Assembly (NCBI GenBank): GCA_021848045.1
Contig: JAJZNC010000001.1
Coordinates: 1-45,056 of the forward strand
Source of the DNA: an archaeon
Lineage (GTDB): Archaea > Thermoproteota > Nitrososphaeria > Nitrososphaerales > Gagatemarchaeaceae
DNA: 45,056 bases
Direction: 5' to 3'
Part shown: positions 31,783 through 39,604 of the stretch, one piece after another
How positions within the stretch are numbered: the stretch's first letter is position 1
Layout: every line of letters starts with the position of its first letter
Program-made: the position numbers and the translations under genes
Notes under the pieces: generated by a model
Told to the model about the DNA's origin: nothing
Seen by the model: the letters and a program-made list of their open reading frames with translations, nothing else
Databases searched by the model: none

Positions 31783-33301
31783 ATTGGAATGTCAGGGGCC
31801 CTATGGCCTCCACCTTCGACTGGGCGGAGTTGAGCGCGTCCGTCGGGGAAATCCCTCCCTTCCAGGCGCCTGCCAGCGCGCTCATTATTATCACCGAGCA
31901 CTTTAGCCACGCGGGGAACCCCAAGAGGGTGGTGAGCGTGCCAGCGTTCCAGATCTGGTTCACCATGTCCGGGACCGCGTAGGCTGATGTCTGGAGGTCC
32001 GATGCGATCTCCGGAATCAGCAGGGGCGACGACCTGGTCGGGAAGTTCTTGTAGTGCCCGAGCAGCTTCGCCTCCTGAGCTCCCTTCGCGGTCGCCCACT
32101 GGACCCAGAGCCAGGCCATCTGCGGGTTCTTCGAGTAACGCGAGACCCCCACGCCAGAGCCGGCGTACGGGTGGAAGCTGCCCGCCGGCCCCGCGGGATT
32201 CGTTGCGTAGCCGAAGAGGCCGACCTCGTACGACCGCAGGGGGTCGTCTATCCATGTTGCGAACCCGTCGAACAGGAGCCCGTGGGCAGCGGATCCATAG
32301 GCGAGCGACTGGAACACGTTCTCCCAGGTGTAGGTCGCCGATGCGGGGTCAGAGTAGGGCGCATACCCGACGTAGTTCTCGAGCGCCTGCACCGCCTCGT
32401 TGCTGTTGATCGTAGGCGTGATGTCGTTCCCGTCGACCGCGAAGAGGCTGCCACCGAAGCTCGCGAGGTGCGCCTGGTACTCGTAGACTATAGAGATCGC
32501 CGGTGCCGCCATGCTCACCGAGCCGAAGGGGGTAAGGCCGGAGTTCTGGATCTTCTGGGAGTTCGCCATGTGCTCGTCCCACGTGGTGGCGGGCGTGAGC
32601 CCGAGCTTGCTATAGACGTCCTTGCGGTAGAACAGGATCAGGGTCGGGGTGTCGAAGGGCAGGACCCCCACCGTCGCGGCCGAGTTCCCGCCGGCCCCTC
32701 CTGAAAGGTCGGGTGGGTACGTCGCAATCCTGTCCCAGGAGAACCTGCGGAAATCTGAGAAGTCGTTCCCCGGGTATGTGATCTCCGGGTACTGCTGGGA
32801 GAGCGTGTAAGGGGAGATGGGGAGGTCGGGGAAGACTCCGAGGTTCTCCACGTCCAGCCCGTAGCAGTCGTAAGAACTGCTCTGGGTGCTCGCCATCAGG
32901 GAGATATCGTCCAGCTGGAGCTGGTACGGGACGATGTTGTACTGGTCCCTTATCCCGGAGGCGTTCTGGAAGTCGCTGTCGATAAGCTGGGTGGCAAGGG
33001 GGCCGAACTCCTGTTCCAAGCTGATGTCCAGGGATTTGCCCGAGTAGGGCCCAGAGACCGACTGGAGCCAGCTCAGGAAGTCCTGGTAGTCGGGGAGGGA
33101 GGAGAGCTGGGTGCTGGTCGAGCTAGAGCTCGGGCTCGGGCTTGCGGTCGAGAGGCTCGACGACGAGCTGGCAAGGCTAGACACATTTCTCTTGCCTAGC
33201 AAGCCAGGCGAGGCGAGGTCTACGAGGCCGAGCGAGAAGATGCCTGCCCCTGCCAGGCCGATGCCGTAGCGTAAGAATTCTCTTCTATCCAAATCTGTCA
33301 C
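31781..33301 (-). CDS. Tat-exported solute-binding protein (ABC sugar type)
   Basis: Extracytoplasmic binding protein of 506 residues, similar in layout to family 1 (MalE-like) binding proteins. The N-terminus DRREFLRYG plus a hydrophobic run (residues 11-27) is a twin-arginine signal. A Ser/Thr-rich linker (about 41-68) follows, then the mature domain with TLILFYRKDVYSKLGL and TTWDEH, typical of sugar-binding proteins. It should deliver a solute to permeases such as the MalF/MalG pairs at 39.6-44.5 kb; the link is inference. The GTG start is supported by a TATA box 28 bp upstream. Confidence 0.88.
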   Translation of the reverse strand: MTDLDRREFLRYGIGLAGAGIFSLGLVDLASPGLLGKRNVSSLASSSSSLSTASPSPSSSSTSTQLSSLPDYQDFLSWLQSVSGPYSGKSLDISLEQEFGPLATQLIDSDFQNASGIRDQYNIVPYQLQLDDISLMASTQSSSYDCYGLDVENLGVFPDLPISPYTLSQQYPEITYPGNDFSDFRRFSWDRIATYPPDLSGGAGGNSAATVGVLPFDTPTLILFYRKDVYSKLGLTPATTWDEHMANSQKIQNSGLTPFGSVSMAAPAISIVYEYQAHLASFGGSLFAVDGNDITPTINSNEAVQALENYVGYAPYSDPASATYTWENVFQSLAYGSAAHGLLFDGFATWIDDPLRSYEVGLFGYATNPAGPAGSFHPYAGSGVGVSRYSKNPQMAWLWVQWATAKGAQEAKLLGHYKNFPTRSSPLLIPEIASDLQTSAYAVPDMVNQIWNAGTLTTLLGFPAWLKCSVIIMSALAGAWKGGISPTDALNSAQSKVEAIGPLTFQ

Positions 33302-33324
33302 ATCGCCCCAAATTCGGGACTAAA

Positions 33325-33334
33325 CGCTAAATGT
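33325..33334 (-). promoter_or_regulatory. TATA-like box of the binding-protein gene
   Basis: The minus strand reads ACATTTAGCG, centred 28 bp before the GTG at 33301. A second AT-rich box (CCTTAAATACG on the minus strand) lies at 33343-33353. Confidence 0.6.
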
Positions 33335-33500
33335 CGAATGCGCGTATTTAAGGTGTTTGAGGCGACCCGGGGACGTCTCGGAATCTCTCCTTCGCCGCCG
33401 CGCCGCCGACCAGTGGCCATCCACACCAGTGCCTCGTCAGGAGCAGGCGCCTCGGGTGCGACGCGACCTGCCGGTCCGCCCCCGGCAAGGCTGATACGCC

Positions 33501-33511
33501 CCCTTATATCG
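33501..33511 (+). promoter_or_regulatory. TATA-like box before a short ORF and the orphan permease
   Basis: CCCTTATATCG lies 31 bp before the ATG at 33538 and about 110 bp before the permease start at 33617. Confidence 0.55.
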
Positions 33512-33537
33512 AAGGTCCGTCTGCGGGACCGACTCGA

Positions 33538-33615
33538 ATGCGGGGCCCTACAGCGGCGCCTTCACCGCGCGTCTGTCCATCGCCACCTCGTCTTCAGGGC
33601 GGGGCGGGCCCCTAG
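33538..33615 (+). CDS. Possible leader peptide (uORF), 25 residues
   Basis: An ATG at the leaderless distance from the TATA box opens a 25-residue Pro/Arg-rich reading frame that ends with TAG one base before the TTG start of the permease gene. The peptide has no known family. It may couple or regulate translation of the permease, or be meaningless; the case rests on position only. Confidence 0.3.
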   Translation: MRGPTAAPSPRVCPSPPRLQGGAGP

Positions 33616-33616
33616 C

Positions 33617-34552
33617 TTGCCTTCGGGCGCAGACCAGTCTGTCTTCGACCTGGTCGCCGCGGTCGCGGCCCTATCCGGGGGGTCGACGTTGGTGATGGCC
33701 ACGAGGCTCGGGGTCAGGCGGAACAACGTCCGCGGGGCCTGGGGCGTCCTCACCTTCACGTTCAAAGAGGCGCTCAGGACCAAGTGGCTCGTCGTCTTCG
33801 CGGTGACCTTCTTCCTGCTCGCGGCCGACATCCCGCTGCGGATCCTCGGCGAGTTCAACGGAGTCTCGGCGGTCGTCTCCCAGCAAGGGTTCCCTGTCTT
33901 GCTCGTCGACTCGTTCCCGCTTGTCCCGCTCCTGGCCCTCCCGTTCGGGGCGGTCTCAATCGTCGATGACAGGGAGGCCGGGACGATGCAGTACCTGCTG
34001 TCAAACCCGATATCAAAGTTCGACTTCTTCGTAGGGCGGGTCTCGGGCCTTCTTCTTGCGACCACCACCGTGATCTTCGCGGGGTTCGGCGGAGCCGCGG
34101 TCCTGCTCTACCTGTCCAGCGCGGCTCTGCTGAAGACAGTACTCGTGCTCATGCTAACCGCAGCGCTCTTGAACGCGGTGATGCTGGCATTGGCGCTGAT
34201 CATCTCCGAGGTGACCAGCAGGCGAGCGACAGCGGTCGGGGCCGCAATCTTCGTGTGGCTGCTCCTGACGACCGCCCTGGGCCTGGACACGCTTTCGTAC
34301 GCCGTGTACTGGAAGGCGAGCGCCGCGGCGGCGCTCTCTCTTGTGTTCCTAGACCCCCTCGAGGCCAGCAGGATCGCGGCCGTGGAGGCGGCACACCTCA
34401 ACCAAAGCCAGACGTTCGGGCAGAGCGACTATCTCGCCCTGCACTTCCTTGGGAGCAACCTGCTGTCGGTCGCGGTGGTGTCCGTCCTGGCCTGGTTCGT
34501 GGGCCTGACCGTGCTCGGTTTCGTGGTCTTCAGCTACCAGGACGGAAACTAG
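33617..34552 (+). CDS. Orphan ABC-2 type permease, paralogue of the 29-kb permease
   Basis: A protein of 311 residues with six or more transmembrane helices. It shares with the permease at 29032-29955 the segments GAVSIVDDREAGT, QYLLSNPIS and LLATTTVI, and the whole domain order. No ATPase gene is next to it, so it may use the ATPase at 29958-30932. The open frame extends up to 33338, but that part is not membrane-like. TTG 33617 puts the first helix at the same place as in the paralogue. Its stop shares CTAG with the convergent gene. Confidence 0.8.
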   Translation: MPSGADQSVFDLVAAVAALSGGSTLVMATRLGVRRNNVRGAWGVLTFTFKEALRTKWLVVFAVTFFLLAADIPLRILGEFNGVSAVVSQQGFPVLLVDSFPLVPLLALPFGAVSIVDDREAGTMQYLLSNPISKFDFFVGRVSGLLLATTTVIFAGFGGAAVLLYLSSAALLKTVLVLMLTAALLNAVMLALALIISEVTSRRATAVGAAIFVWLLLTTALGLDTLSYAVYWKASAAAALSLVFLDPLEASRIAAVEAAHLNQSQTFGQSDYLALHFLGSNLLSVAVVSVLAWFVGLTVLGFVVFSYQDGN

Positions 34553-34890
34553 TCCCTCTGCCCAGTGGTGATAGGCTGGATTCTTCGCGCCGACGGGGGG
34601 AACGCGGGCGGCTTGCCGTCGCCCCTGGCTACGAGCGCCACCCCGGCGATGGCGATTACCACGCCGACTAGGAGGCCCGTCTCCCACGAAGGCGTGATGT
34701 TCTGACTGATGTAACCGTCCATCTGCGAGGCCACCGACGTGTAGAAGACGGTGGGGATGTCGGCCGCCGTGAACGAGTTGACCACCCCGTTGACGAGGCT
34801 TGCGGTGCCTTCGAGTGCCTGGTAATATGAGGCGACGAACGCCCCGACGACGCACAGCCCGAACCCGATCATTCGGCTGGGGAACGACAA
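34549..34890 (-). CDS. Two-TM membrane protein, left copy flanking the dehydrogenase
   Basis: A protein of 113 residues with a helix near the start (residues 8-25), an outside loop of about 50 residues and a second helix (about 68-88), then RGDGKPP and a polar cytosolic tail. It is similar to the protein at 37787-38113 in the opening (SRM-G), the helix spacing and the RGD-x-KP end. The TTG start lies 29 bp after a TATA box and is divergent from the PQQ-type dehydrogenase gene. Function unknown; it may be a partner of the dehydrogenase or electron carrier. Confidence 0.72.
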   Translation of the reverse strand: MSFPSRMIGFGLCVVGAFVASYYQALEGTASLVNGVVNSFTAADIPTVFYTSVASQMDGYISQNITPSWETGLLVGVVIAIAGVALVARGDGKPPAFPPSARRIQPITTGQRD

Positions 34891-34912
34891 CCAGGCCGGA
34901 AGACATCTCGAA

Positions 34913-34925
34913 CGATATTTAAACG
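34913..34925 (-). promoter_or_regulatory. TATA-like box of the left two-TM gene
   Basis: The minus strand reads CGTTTAAATATCG, centred 29 bp before the TTG at 34890. Confidence 0.65.
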
Positions 34926-35034
34926 TGAGACAGCCGGCCGTCCTGTCGAGGAGATAGCCTCGTGCCGCCTTCCTCCTCTTCGCGGAGGTCGCGGGTCGCC
35001 GACGAGTCCTGTCACGTCGAAATCTATATCGTAA

Positions 35035-35054
35035 TATTCGCCTGACGACGAATA
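35035..35054. repeat. Inverted repeat upstream of the dehydrogenase promoter
   Basis: TATTCG (35035-35040) and CGAATA (35049-35054) form a six-base inverted repeat with an eight-base spacer, just upstream of the larger palindrome. A possible regulator-binding site. Confidence 0.45.
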
Positions 35055-35081
35055 ATCGCGCAATATCTAAATATCGCGATT
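35054..35081. promoter_or_regulatory. TATA box enclosed in a palindrome (dehydrogenase promoter/operator)
   Basis: AATCGCG (35054-35060) and CGCGATT (35075-35081) form an exact seven-base inverted repeat around the TATA box TCTAAATATC (35065-35074). The ATG at 35098 is 27-29 bp downstream of the box. A protein bound to this palindrome would cover the TATA box, which fits repression. Confidence 0.6.
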
Positions 35082-35097
35082 GGTCAGGTGCGCCCGC

Positions 35098-37611
35098 ATG
35101 ACGAAGGTACTAACGAAGGGATTTACGAAGGAATTTAAGAGAAGTATGAAGAAAACATTAAGCAACACAAGAGTCCGAGCATTCACACTCAGCCTCCTCT
35201 TCCTCATTTCGGGGATAGGGGCGTCCCTCCTCATCAACCCGGCGGCGGCGGCCCCCAGCACTGCAGCGCCGATAGCAACTGCGGCTCCGTCCGCGGCTGC
35301 TACGACGCCGCTCACGCAGGCCCAAGCCAACTGGGAGTTCCCCAACGGGAACAGTCTGGGCTGGGACTACAACCCTCAGAACCAGATCAATAGCTCCAAC
35401 ATACAGTCGTTGGGATTGGCCTGGATCTACCCGATGCCGACGGTCCCGACCTCCCTCAGCACACTGCAAGGCCTCGGTGGCGTAATCCTCGGGATGGCTC
35501 CGTTGATTGTCAATGGCACCGCGTACGTCATCACGACGTTCGACGAGACCTTTGCCTTCAACATCGCCAACGGGAACGTCCTCTGGACAAACACATCTCC
35601 GTTGCAGGTCAACCAGACCACGGGCATGGCGACAGGCCCAGTCCCGCTCCACTCGCACGATGGCAACGAGTACTTCACCACCGCATCATTCGGTAGCGGA
35701 GTGAGCGGGCCTACCGTGTGGTACCAGGGCGAGAACAACAGGGTCTACGCCATCAACGCGCTAAACGGGAACGAGGAGATGAACTTCACCGACTTCACCG
35801 GCCTTAGCATGGTGCCCGGGAACAACCCCCAGAGCATCTACAACGGCATCGGTGCGTCCAACATAGCCATCAACCAGAACCTGGGAATACTGGTCTCTGG
35901 TCACGACGCTGAGCTCGATGCGGACAACGGCAGGGGCTTCTTTGCAGGTTGGAACCTCAACAACAACCCGCCGACCCTCATGTGGGTCACACCAGACGTC
36001 CCACCCCAACCGGGTAGCGGCGTCGCCCTGAACCCGTACTTCGACCAGCAGCTGATCGGCAACATGTCTGCAGCATACACCTTCTACCCGGGAGCTAACG
36101 GCTCTACCAACGGGTACACCACGCCAACAGAGACCGCAGGCGGTCTCCTCATGAACACCAACAACGACATCGTCGTCAACTGGAAGTCGATGTCCTCGGC
36201 CCAGCTCAACGCGACCCTCTACAACGACTGGGGTCAGTCGTCTCAGACAGCCCAGTGCCTAGCGATTGACGGCGGCGGCTCGACCGGCTCCACAGGCTCC
36301 GCATGGGGCGGAGAATGGATCGTCGGCTCTGGCCAGACCGCAGGAATGGTCTTCCTCGGCACCAACAACAAGGACCCGTTCGTCGGGCCTTGCAACCCTG
36401 GTCCTAACCTCTGGTCGGCTTCAGTCCTGGCCCTCAACATGACGACGGGCCAGATTGTCTGGGGTCTCCAGACCACCACGCACGACATCTGGGACTACGA
36501 CTGCTCCTGGTGGCAGGGTCTAACCAACGAGACCATCAGCGGCGTCAGCACAGAGGTGCTCCTCAAGACCTGCAAGGACGGCTACCTGTTCGAGATCAAT
36601 GCCCAGACGGGCAACTTGATCTGGGCATGGAGTCCGCCGAGCGGGATTGAGACACCAGGGCAAGCAAGGTGCCCTGTCTGCTACCCGATGAACCCTCTCA
36701 ACGCGTCACAGACAGGGATTGACTTCCCGTCCGCGCTCCTCAACTGCGCCCCGACTTGGAACATCACCTGCTCCAGAGGCCCACAGCCTCCGTTCTTGCA
36801 GTGGCCTTCCGAGCTAGCGGGCTTCGAGGACGAACAGGCATTCGACCCAGCAACCAACCAGATCTACGCGACATCCCACTTGGTCCCACTCTACATGGGC
36901 TACTTCGGCCTCAACTCGTCAACCTACTTCACCTCAACAGGCGAAGGCGGAGTACCGTGTCCGACCTGCGGCACACTGTACAACAACGCAACGACCTGGG
37001 ACATCAGCGCAGCAACCGGCCAAGTGGTCTGGCACCACAACATCCCGTTGCAGGGATACCGTGGCCAGACTGACGTGAGCGGCAACATCGTCTTCCTGTC
37101 GCTGTCATCGGGAGATATCCTGATGCTCAACGCACAGACAGGCAATGTGGTGCGCGACTACTACATCGGAGCACCGATGGACGTAGGTGTCAGCGTCGGA
37201 GCATCCGTCAGCGGCCAGGAGTACATCCTAGCGCCGGTGGGGACATGCAGCTTCGAGGCGGTCTCGACGTGTCCAGGAACTACTCCTGGTGACATCATCG
37301 CCCTGACACTGCAAGGCACCCAGCTCACAAGCACATCCACTTCGACAACGACAGTGGTATCCACGTCTACAACCACATCAGTCTCAGTCTCAACAACCAC
37401 GCTACCGGGTCAGGTCGTGACAACGACCCTAGGTAACGGGACCGTCGTGACCGCGACGGCTTCCGGGTCCACGGTGGTGTCCACATTCACAGTGACCTCC
37501 TCCTCGGGAGGGGTCAGCTCATCCACACTCTATGGAGTCGCGGCGGTCGCCGTGATCTTCATCATCGCAACGGGCTATCTTGCCATGCGTGGCAGGAAGC
37601 CCGCCTCCTAG
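35098..37611 (+). CDS. Surface-anchored PQQ-type (quinoprotein) dehydrogenase
   Basis: A protein of 837 residues: a basic N-terminus, a signal/transmembrane helix (about residues 32-52), then a beta-propeller with repeated G-x-x-x-W-type blades (e.g. LWSASVLALNMTTGQIVW region). The motif HDIWDYDCSWW (W465-D468) matches the active-site region of PQQ alcohol and methanol dehydrogenases with its W-D-Y-D aspartates. Extra Cys pairs CPVC (525-528) and CPTC (621-624) are unusual. A Thr/Ser-rich stalk (about 740-800) and a C-terminal helix anchor it outside the cell. It probably oxidises an alcohol or sugar; the substrate is unknown. Third codon positions are visibly less GC-rich than in neighbours. 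Confidence 0.85.
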   Translation: MTKVLTKGFTKEFKRSMKKTLSNTRVRAFTLSLLFLISGIGASLLINPAAAAPSTAAPIATAAPSAAATTPLTQAQANWEFPNGNSLGWDYNPQNQINSSNIQSLGLAWIYPMPTVPTSLSTLQGLGGVILGMAPLIVNGTAYVITTFDETFAFNIANGNVLWTNTSPLQVNQTTGMATGPVPLHSHDGNEYFTTASFGSGVSGPTVWYQGENNRVYAINALNGNEEMNFTDFTGLSMVPGNNPQSIYNGIGASNIAINQNLGILVSGHDAELDADNGRGFFAGWNLNNNPPTLMWVTPDVPPQPGSGVALNPYFDQQLIGNMSAAYTFYPGANGSTNGYTTPTETAGGLLMNTNNDIVVNWKSMSSAQLNATLYNDWGQSSQTAQCLAIDGGGSTGSTGSAWGGEWIVGSGQTAGMVFLGTNNKDPFVGPCNPGPNLWSASVLALNMTTGQIVWGLQTTTHDIWDYDCSWWQGLTNETISGVSTEVLLKTCKDGYLFEINAQTGNLIWAWSPPSGIETPGQARCPVCYPMNPLNASQTGIDFPSALLNCAPTWNITCSRGPQPPFLQWPSELAGFEDEQAFDPATNQIYATSHLVPLYMGYFGLNSSTYFTSTGEGGVPCPTCGTLYNNATTWDISAATGQVVWHHNIPLQGYRGQTDVSGNIVFLSLSSGDILMLNAQTGNVVRDYYIGAPMDVGVSVGASVSGQEYILAPVGTCSFEAVSTCPGTTPGDIIALTLQGTQLTSTSTSTTTVVSTSTTTSVSVSTTTLPGQVVTTTLGNGTVVTATASGSTVVSTFTVTSSSGGVSSSTLYGVAAVAVIFIIATGYLAMRGRKPAS

Positions 37612-37614
37612 GTT

Positions 37615-37695
37615 TAGGAGACAGCGCAACCACCCTAATGATGACACGCGGGTCCTCCCGCCGCGAGGCGGGGGGCCCGTCTCCTAGTTTTTCTT
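37615..37695 (+). terminator. Two-tier stem-loop with T-run after the dehydrogenase gene
   Basis: An outer inverted repeat TAGGAGAC (37615-37622) with GTCTCCTA (37679-37686) encloses a strong GC hairpin (37649-37679, loop GCGA) and is followed by GTTTTTCTT (37687-37695). It looks like an intrinsic terminator or RNA-stabilising 3' end for a highly expressed mRNA. Confidence 0.65.
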
Positions 37696-37786
37696 AGACA
37701 ACCCCAGTCTGTCCTTTCTGATTGCAGCTAGCCCACCTCGGGCCGCGCGTGACTAGCTAGAGTCTGCTCACTTTGGCGGGTGGTCT

Positions 37787-38113
37787 CTACATCGACAAAG
37801 GCTCGTCGAAGAGCGGCTCTGATTCCTTCGGGTCCCTCGGTTTGCGGTCGCCCCTCACGATCAGGAGCAGCCCGATGGCCGCCAGGATGACCCCAAAGGC
37901 CCAGAAGCTCCCGTAGTTCGGGGTGAGCTGCTGCTGTATCAGAGCCCCCATGTAGTCAGCGACGAACGCCCCTGGGTCCGGGCTGTTCTGCCCGACCGAG
38001 ACGATGAGGTTGTTCGCCTCCACAGCGACGGTGAATGCCCCCTGCGCCTGACCCATCAGCGCGCCTCCACCTATGCTGAGCAGCACGCCAAGCATGCGGC
38101 TGGCGAGGGACAA
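37787..38113 (-). CDS. Two-TM membrane protein, right copy flanking the dehydrogenase
   Basis: Paralogue of 34549-34890: 108 residues, start M-S-x-x-SRM-x-G, first helix at about 8-25, a loop of similar length, second helix at about 69-86, then RGDRKP and an acidic tail. Both copies start with TTG in the same context, 28-29 bp after a TATA box. It is convergent with the dehydrogenase. Function unknown. Confidence 0.72.
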   Translation of the reverse strand: MSLASRMLGVLLSIGGGALMGQAQGAFTVAVEANNLIVSVGQNSPDPGAFVADYMGALIQQQLTPNYGSFWAFGVILAAIGLLLIVRGDRKPRDPKESEPLFDEPLSM

Positions 38114-38134
38114 CTGCCGAATGATTCCGGTTCT

Positions 38135-38147
38135 GTCTATTTAAGTC
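38135..38147 (-). promoter_or_regulatory. TATA-like box of the right two-TM gene
   Basis: The minus strand reads GACTTAAATAGAC, centred 28 bp before the TTG at 38113. Being nearly symmetric, it could also serve the rightward gene. Confidence 0.6.
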
Positions 38148-38202
38148 GTGCGCGCATGCTTTCGGCCCGCAGGGCACGAGGGCGGGAGCTTCGCGAGACC
38201 GA

Positions 38203-38781
38203 GTGGCCTGGATTCGCCGAGCCCAGTCAACTGACAAAAGGTTTAACTTCGGCAAGAGTCTAACTCCAACCACGAAGCAGTCCTCAGCGATTCTGATCGT
38301 CGTCGTGGCCGTTCTCATCATCGGGGCGGTCGGCGCAGGGGTCTACCTGAGCAGGCCGTCTCATCAGTCGTCGACCACGACGAGCAGCGCGGTCGTCAAC
38401 CCGTTCAAGATCACCTACATGTCCCTCATCGTGGGCTACAACGGAGGGCTGTTCCAGCTGTCGTTCCGGGACACGTCGGGCAAGCCCATCCTGGGCATAG
38501 TCACCGTCCTCTATACCAAGACCCAGGCAGTCCTCTGCACTGGGGCGAGCGGGAGCATGAGCTTCACGAACTGCCTCCCGGGCGCTGCCAAGTCCTACAC
38601 GTACACGCCCCCCGCTGGGGGCTCCCTGGCCGCGAACAGCTCATTCTCGGGCTACGACTCTGGGGCGGGGCCGGGCTCGGCCATTCCAGGTCAGGGCTAC
38701 ACCCTGACGATAAAGGCATGGTACGCGGACAACTCCGTGGTCACTGAGAACTTTACCGTCTCTGCGACCGCCGGATCCTGA
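38203..38781 (+). CDS. Membrane-anchored surface protein with one TM helix
   Basis: A protein of 192 residues: a basic start, a transmembrane helix (about residues 29-49), a Ser/Thr linker and an outside beta-rich domain with a Cys pair (in VLCTGA and TNCLPG). The start is uncertain. The GTG at 38203 is the first in the frame, while a good TATA-like box (AGGTTTAACTTC, 38238-38249) lies after it with no standard start codon at the leaderless distance. Function unknown. Confidence 0.65.
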   Translation: MAWIRRAQSTDKRFNFGKSLTPTTKQSSAILIVVVAVLIIGAVGAGVYLSRPSHQSSTTTSSAVVNPFKITYMSLIVGYNGGLFQLSFRDTSGKPILGIVTVLYTKTQAVLCTGASGSMSFTNCLPGAAKSYTYTPPAGGSLAANSSFSGYDSGAGPGSAIPGQGYTLTIKAWYADNSVVTENFTVSATAGS

Positions 38782-38795
38782 GAACAGACCGACAG

Positions 38796-39560
38796 CTACA
38801 GGGGGGCTCTATCGCCAAAGGCTCTTCTTCTGGACCGGAGCTCTAGCACCATCAAGGCTGCGACCCCGAAGAGGAACGCATAGACGGAGGCTGCTACGTA
38901 GGGGCCCACGTGCCACTCGAAGCTCTTCTCGGAGACCAGGTTGGGGTTCCCTCCCTTGAGCTCGTATCCCCACTGGGGGAATGTGGTCGCGGAAGGTATG
39001 CCTGCGTCGATCATGCTGGAGTCGTACTGGATGTAGTTCCAGTTCTCCTTGGTTATCTGCCACCCCGAGCCTCCCCAGTTCCACTGCTCGCTCACGTCTA
39101 TCGTCGCGTGGACTATGCCAGCGACGGAGCTGTTCGCGAGGAGCTTGACCACGAAGGTCGCGTTGGTCTGGGTCGGGGTGACCACCTTCTGCGCGTAGCC
39201 AGAGATGTTGGCGTCCAGGCTCTGGGCCTTGCCAACCGTGGTCGCGTAGATCAGCTTGATGCTGCTGGCCCCTACGTACCTGCCGCTCAGGCCGCCCGTG
39301 CTCCCGAACCATACGGTCACGGCGTTGGGGTTGTAGAGAGTGACGAGGCCGTTCACGTCCCTCACGTTGAGGTCTTGGACGAGCGCGTCCACAGAGCCGT
39401 TCACCGGGACGGTGGGGAGCGACGCGGTGGAGCTGGTCGTCGTCGATGTCGAGGGCCCGGTCCCCCTCGCGAGGAAGACGTAGGCGCCCGCCAGTGCGAG
39501 GACCACGACGATCACGACCGGCACCACGATCCTGGAGACCCCATGCCTCGCGGCGCGCAT
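38796..39560 (-). CDS. Membrane protein with outside NTF2/SnoaL-like domain
   Basis: A protein of 254 residues with a transmembrane helix near the start (about 10-29), a Ser/Thr linker, an outside domain and a second helix near the end (about 223-243) before a basic tail. The outside domain (VDALVQDLNVRDVNGLVTLY to WQITKENWNYIQY) has the pattern of an NTF2-like fold: an early helix pair, V-x-W, and a final W-x-I-x-x-x-W strand. The frame is open to 40049, but the TATA box 26 bp before the ATG at 39560 defines the start. Ligand unknown. Confidence 0.72.
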   Translation of the reverse strand: MRAARHGVSRIVVPVVIVVVLALAGAYVFLARGTGPSTSTTTSSTASLPTVPVNGSVDALVQDLNVRDVNGLVTLYNPNAVTVWFGSTGGLSGRYVGASSIKLIYATTVGKAQSLDANISGYAQKVVTPTQTNATFVVKLLANSSVAGIVHATIDVSEQWNWGGSGWQITKENWNYIQYDSSMIDAGIPSATTFPQWGYELKGGNPNLVSEKSFEWHVGPYVAASVYAFLFGVAALMVLELRSRRRAFGDRAPL

Positions 39561-39579
39561 GGCGGATTCAGGTATGCGC

Positions 39580-39592
39580 CTGTATTTGAAAC
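39580..39592 (-). promoter_or_regulatory. TATA-like box of the NTF2-like membrane protein gene
   Basis: The minus strand reads GTTTCAAATACAG, centred 26 bp before the ATG at 39560. Confidence 0.6.
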
Positions 39593-39604
39593 TGCCCCTC
39601 GGCT

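Larger units (their letters stand above)
33302..33616. other. Intergenic region between binding protein and orphan permease
   Basis: This 315-bp stretch holds the leftward promoter boxes at 33325-33353, a rightward TATA-like box at 33501-33511, and a 25-codon ORF at 33538-33615. Between 33360 and 33500 I see only GC-rich sequence without coding or repeat features. Confidence 0.6.

Noticed and set aside
35098-37611. Recent horizontal transfer of the dehydrogenase gene
   Set aside because: Third positions are less GC-rich than in neighbours, but the gene has a native-type promoter, signal and archaeal anchor; high expression could explain the codon use just as well.
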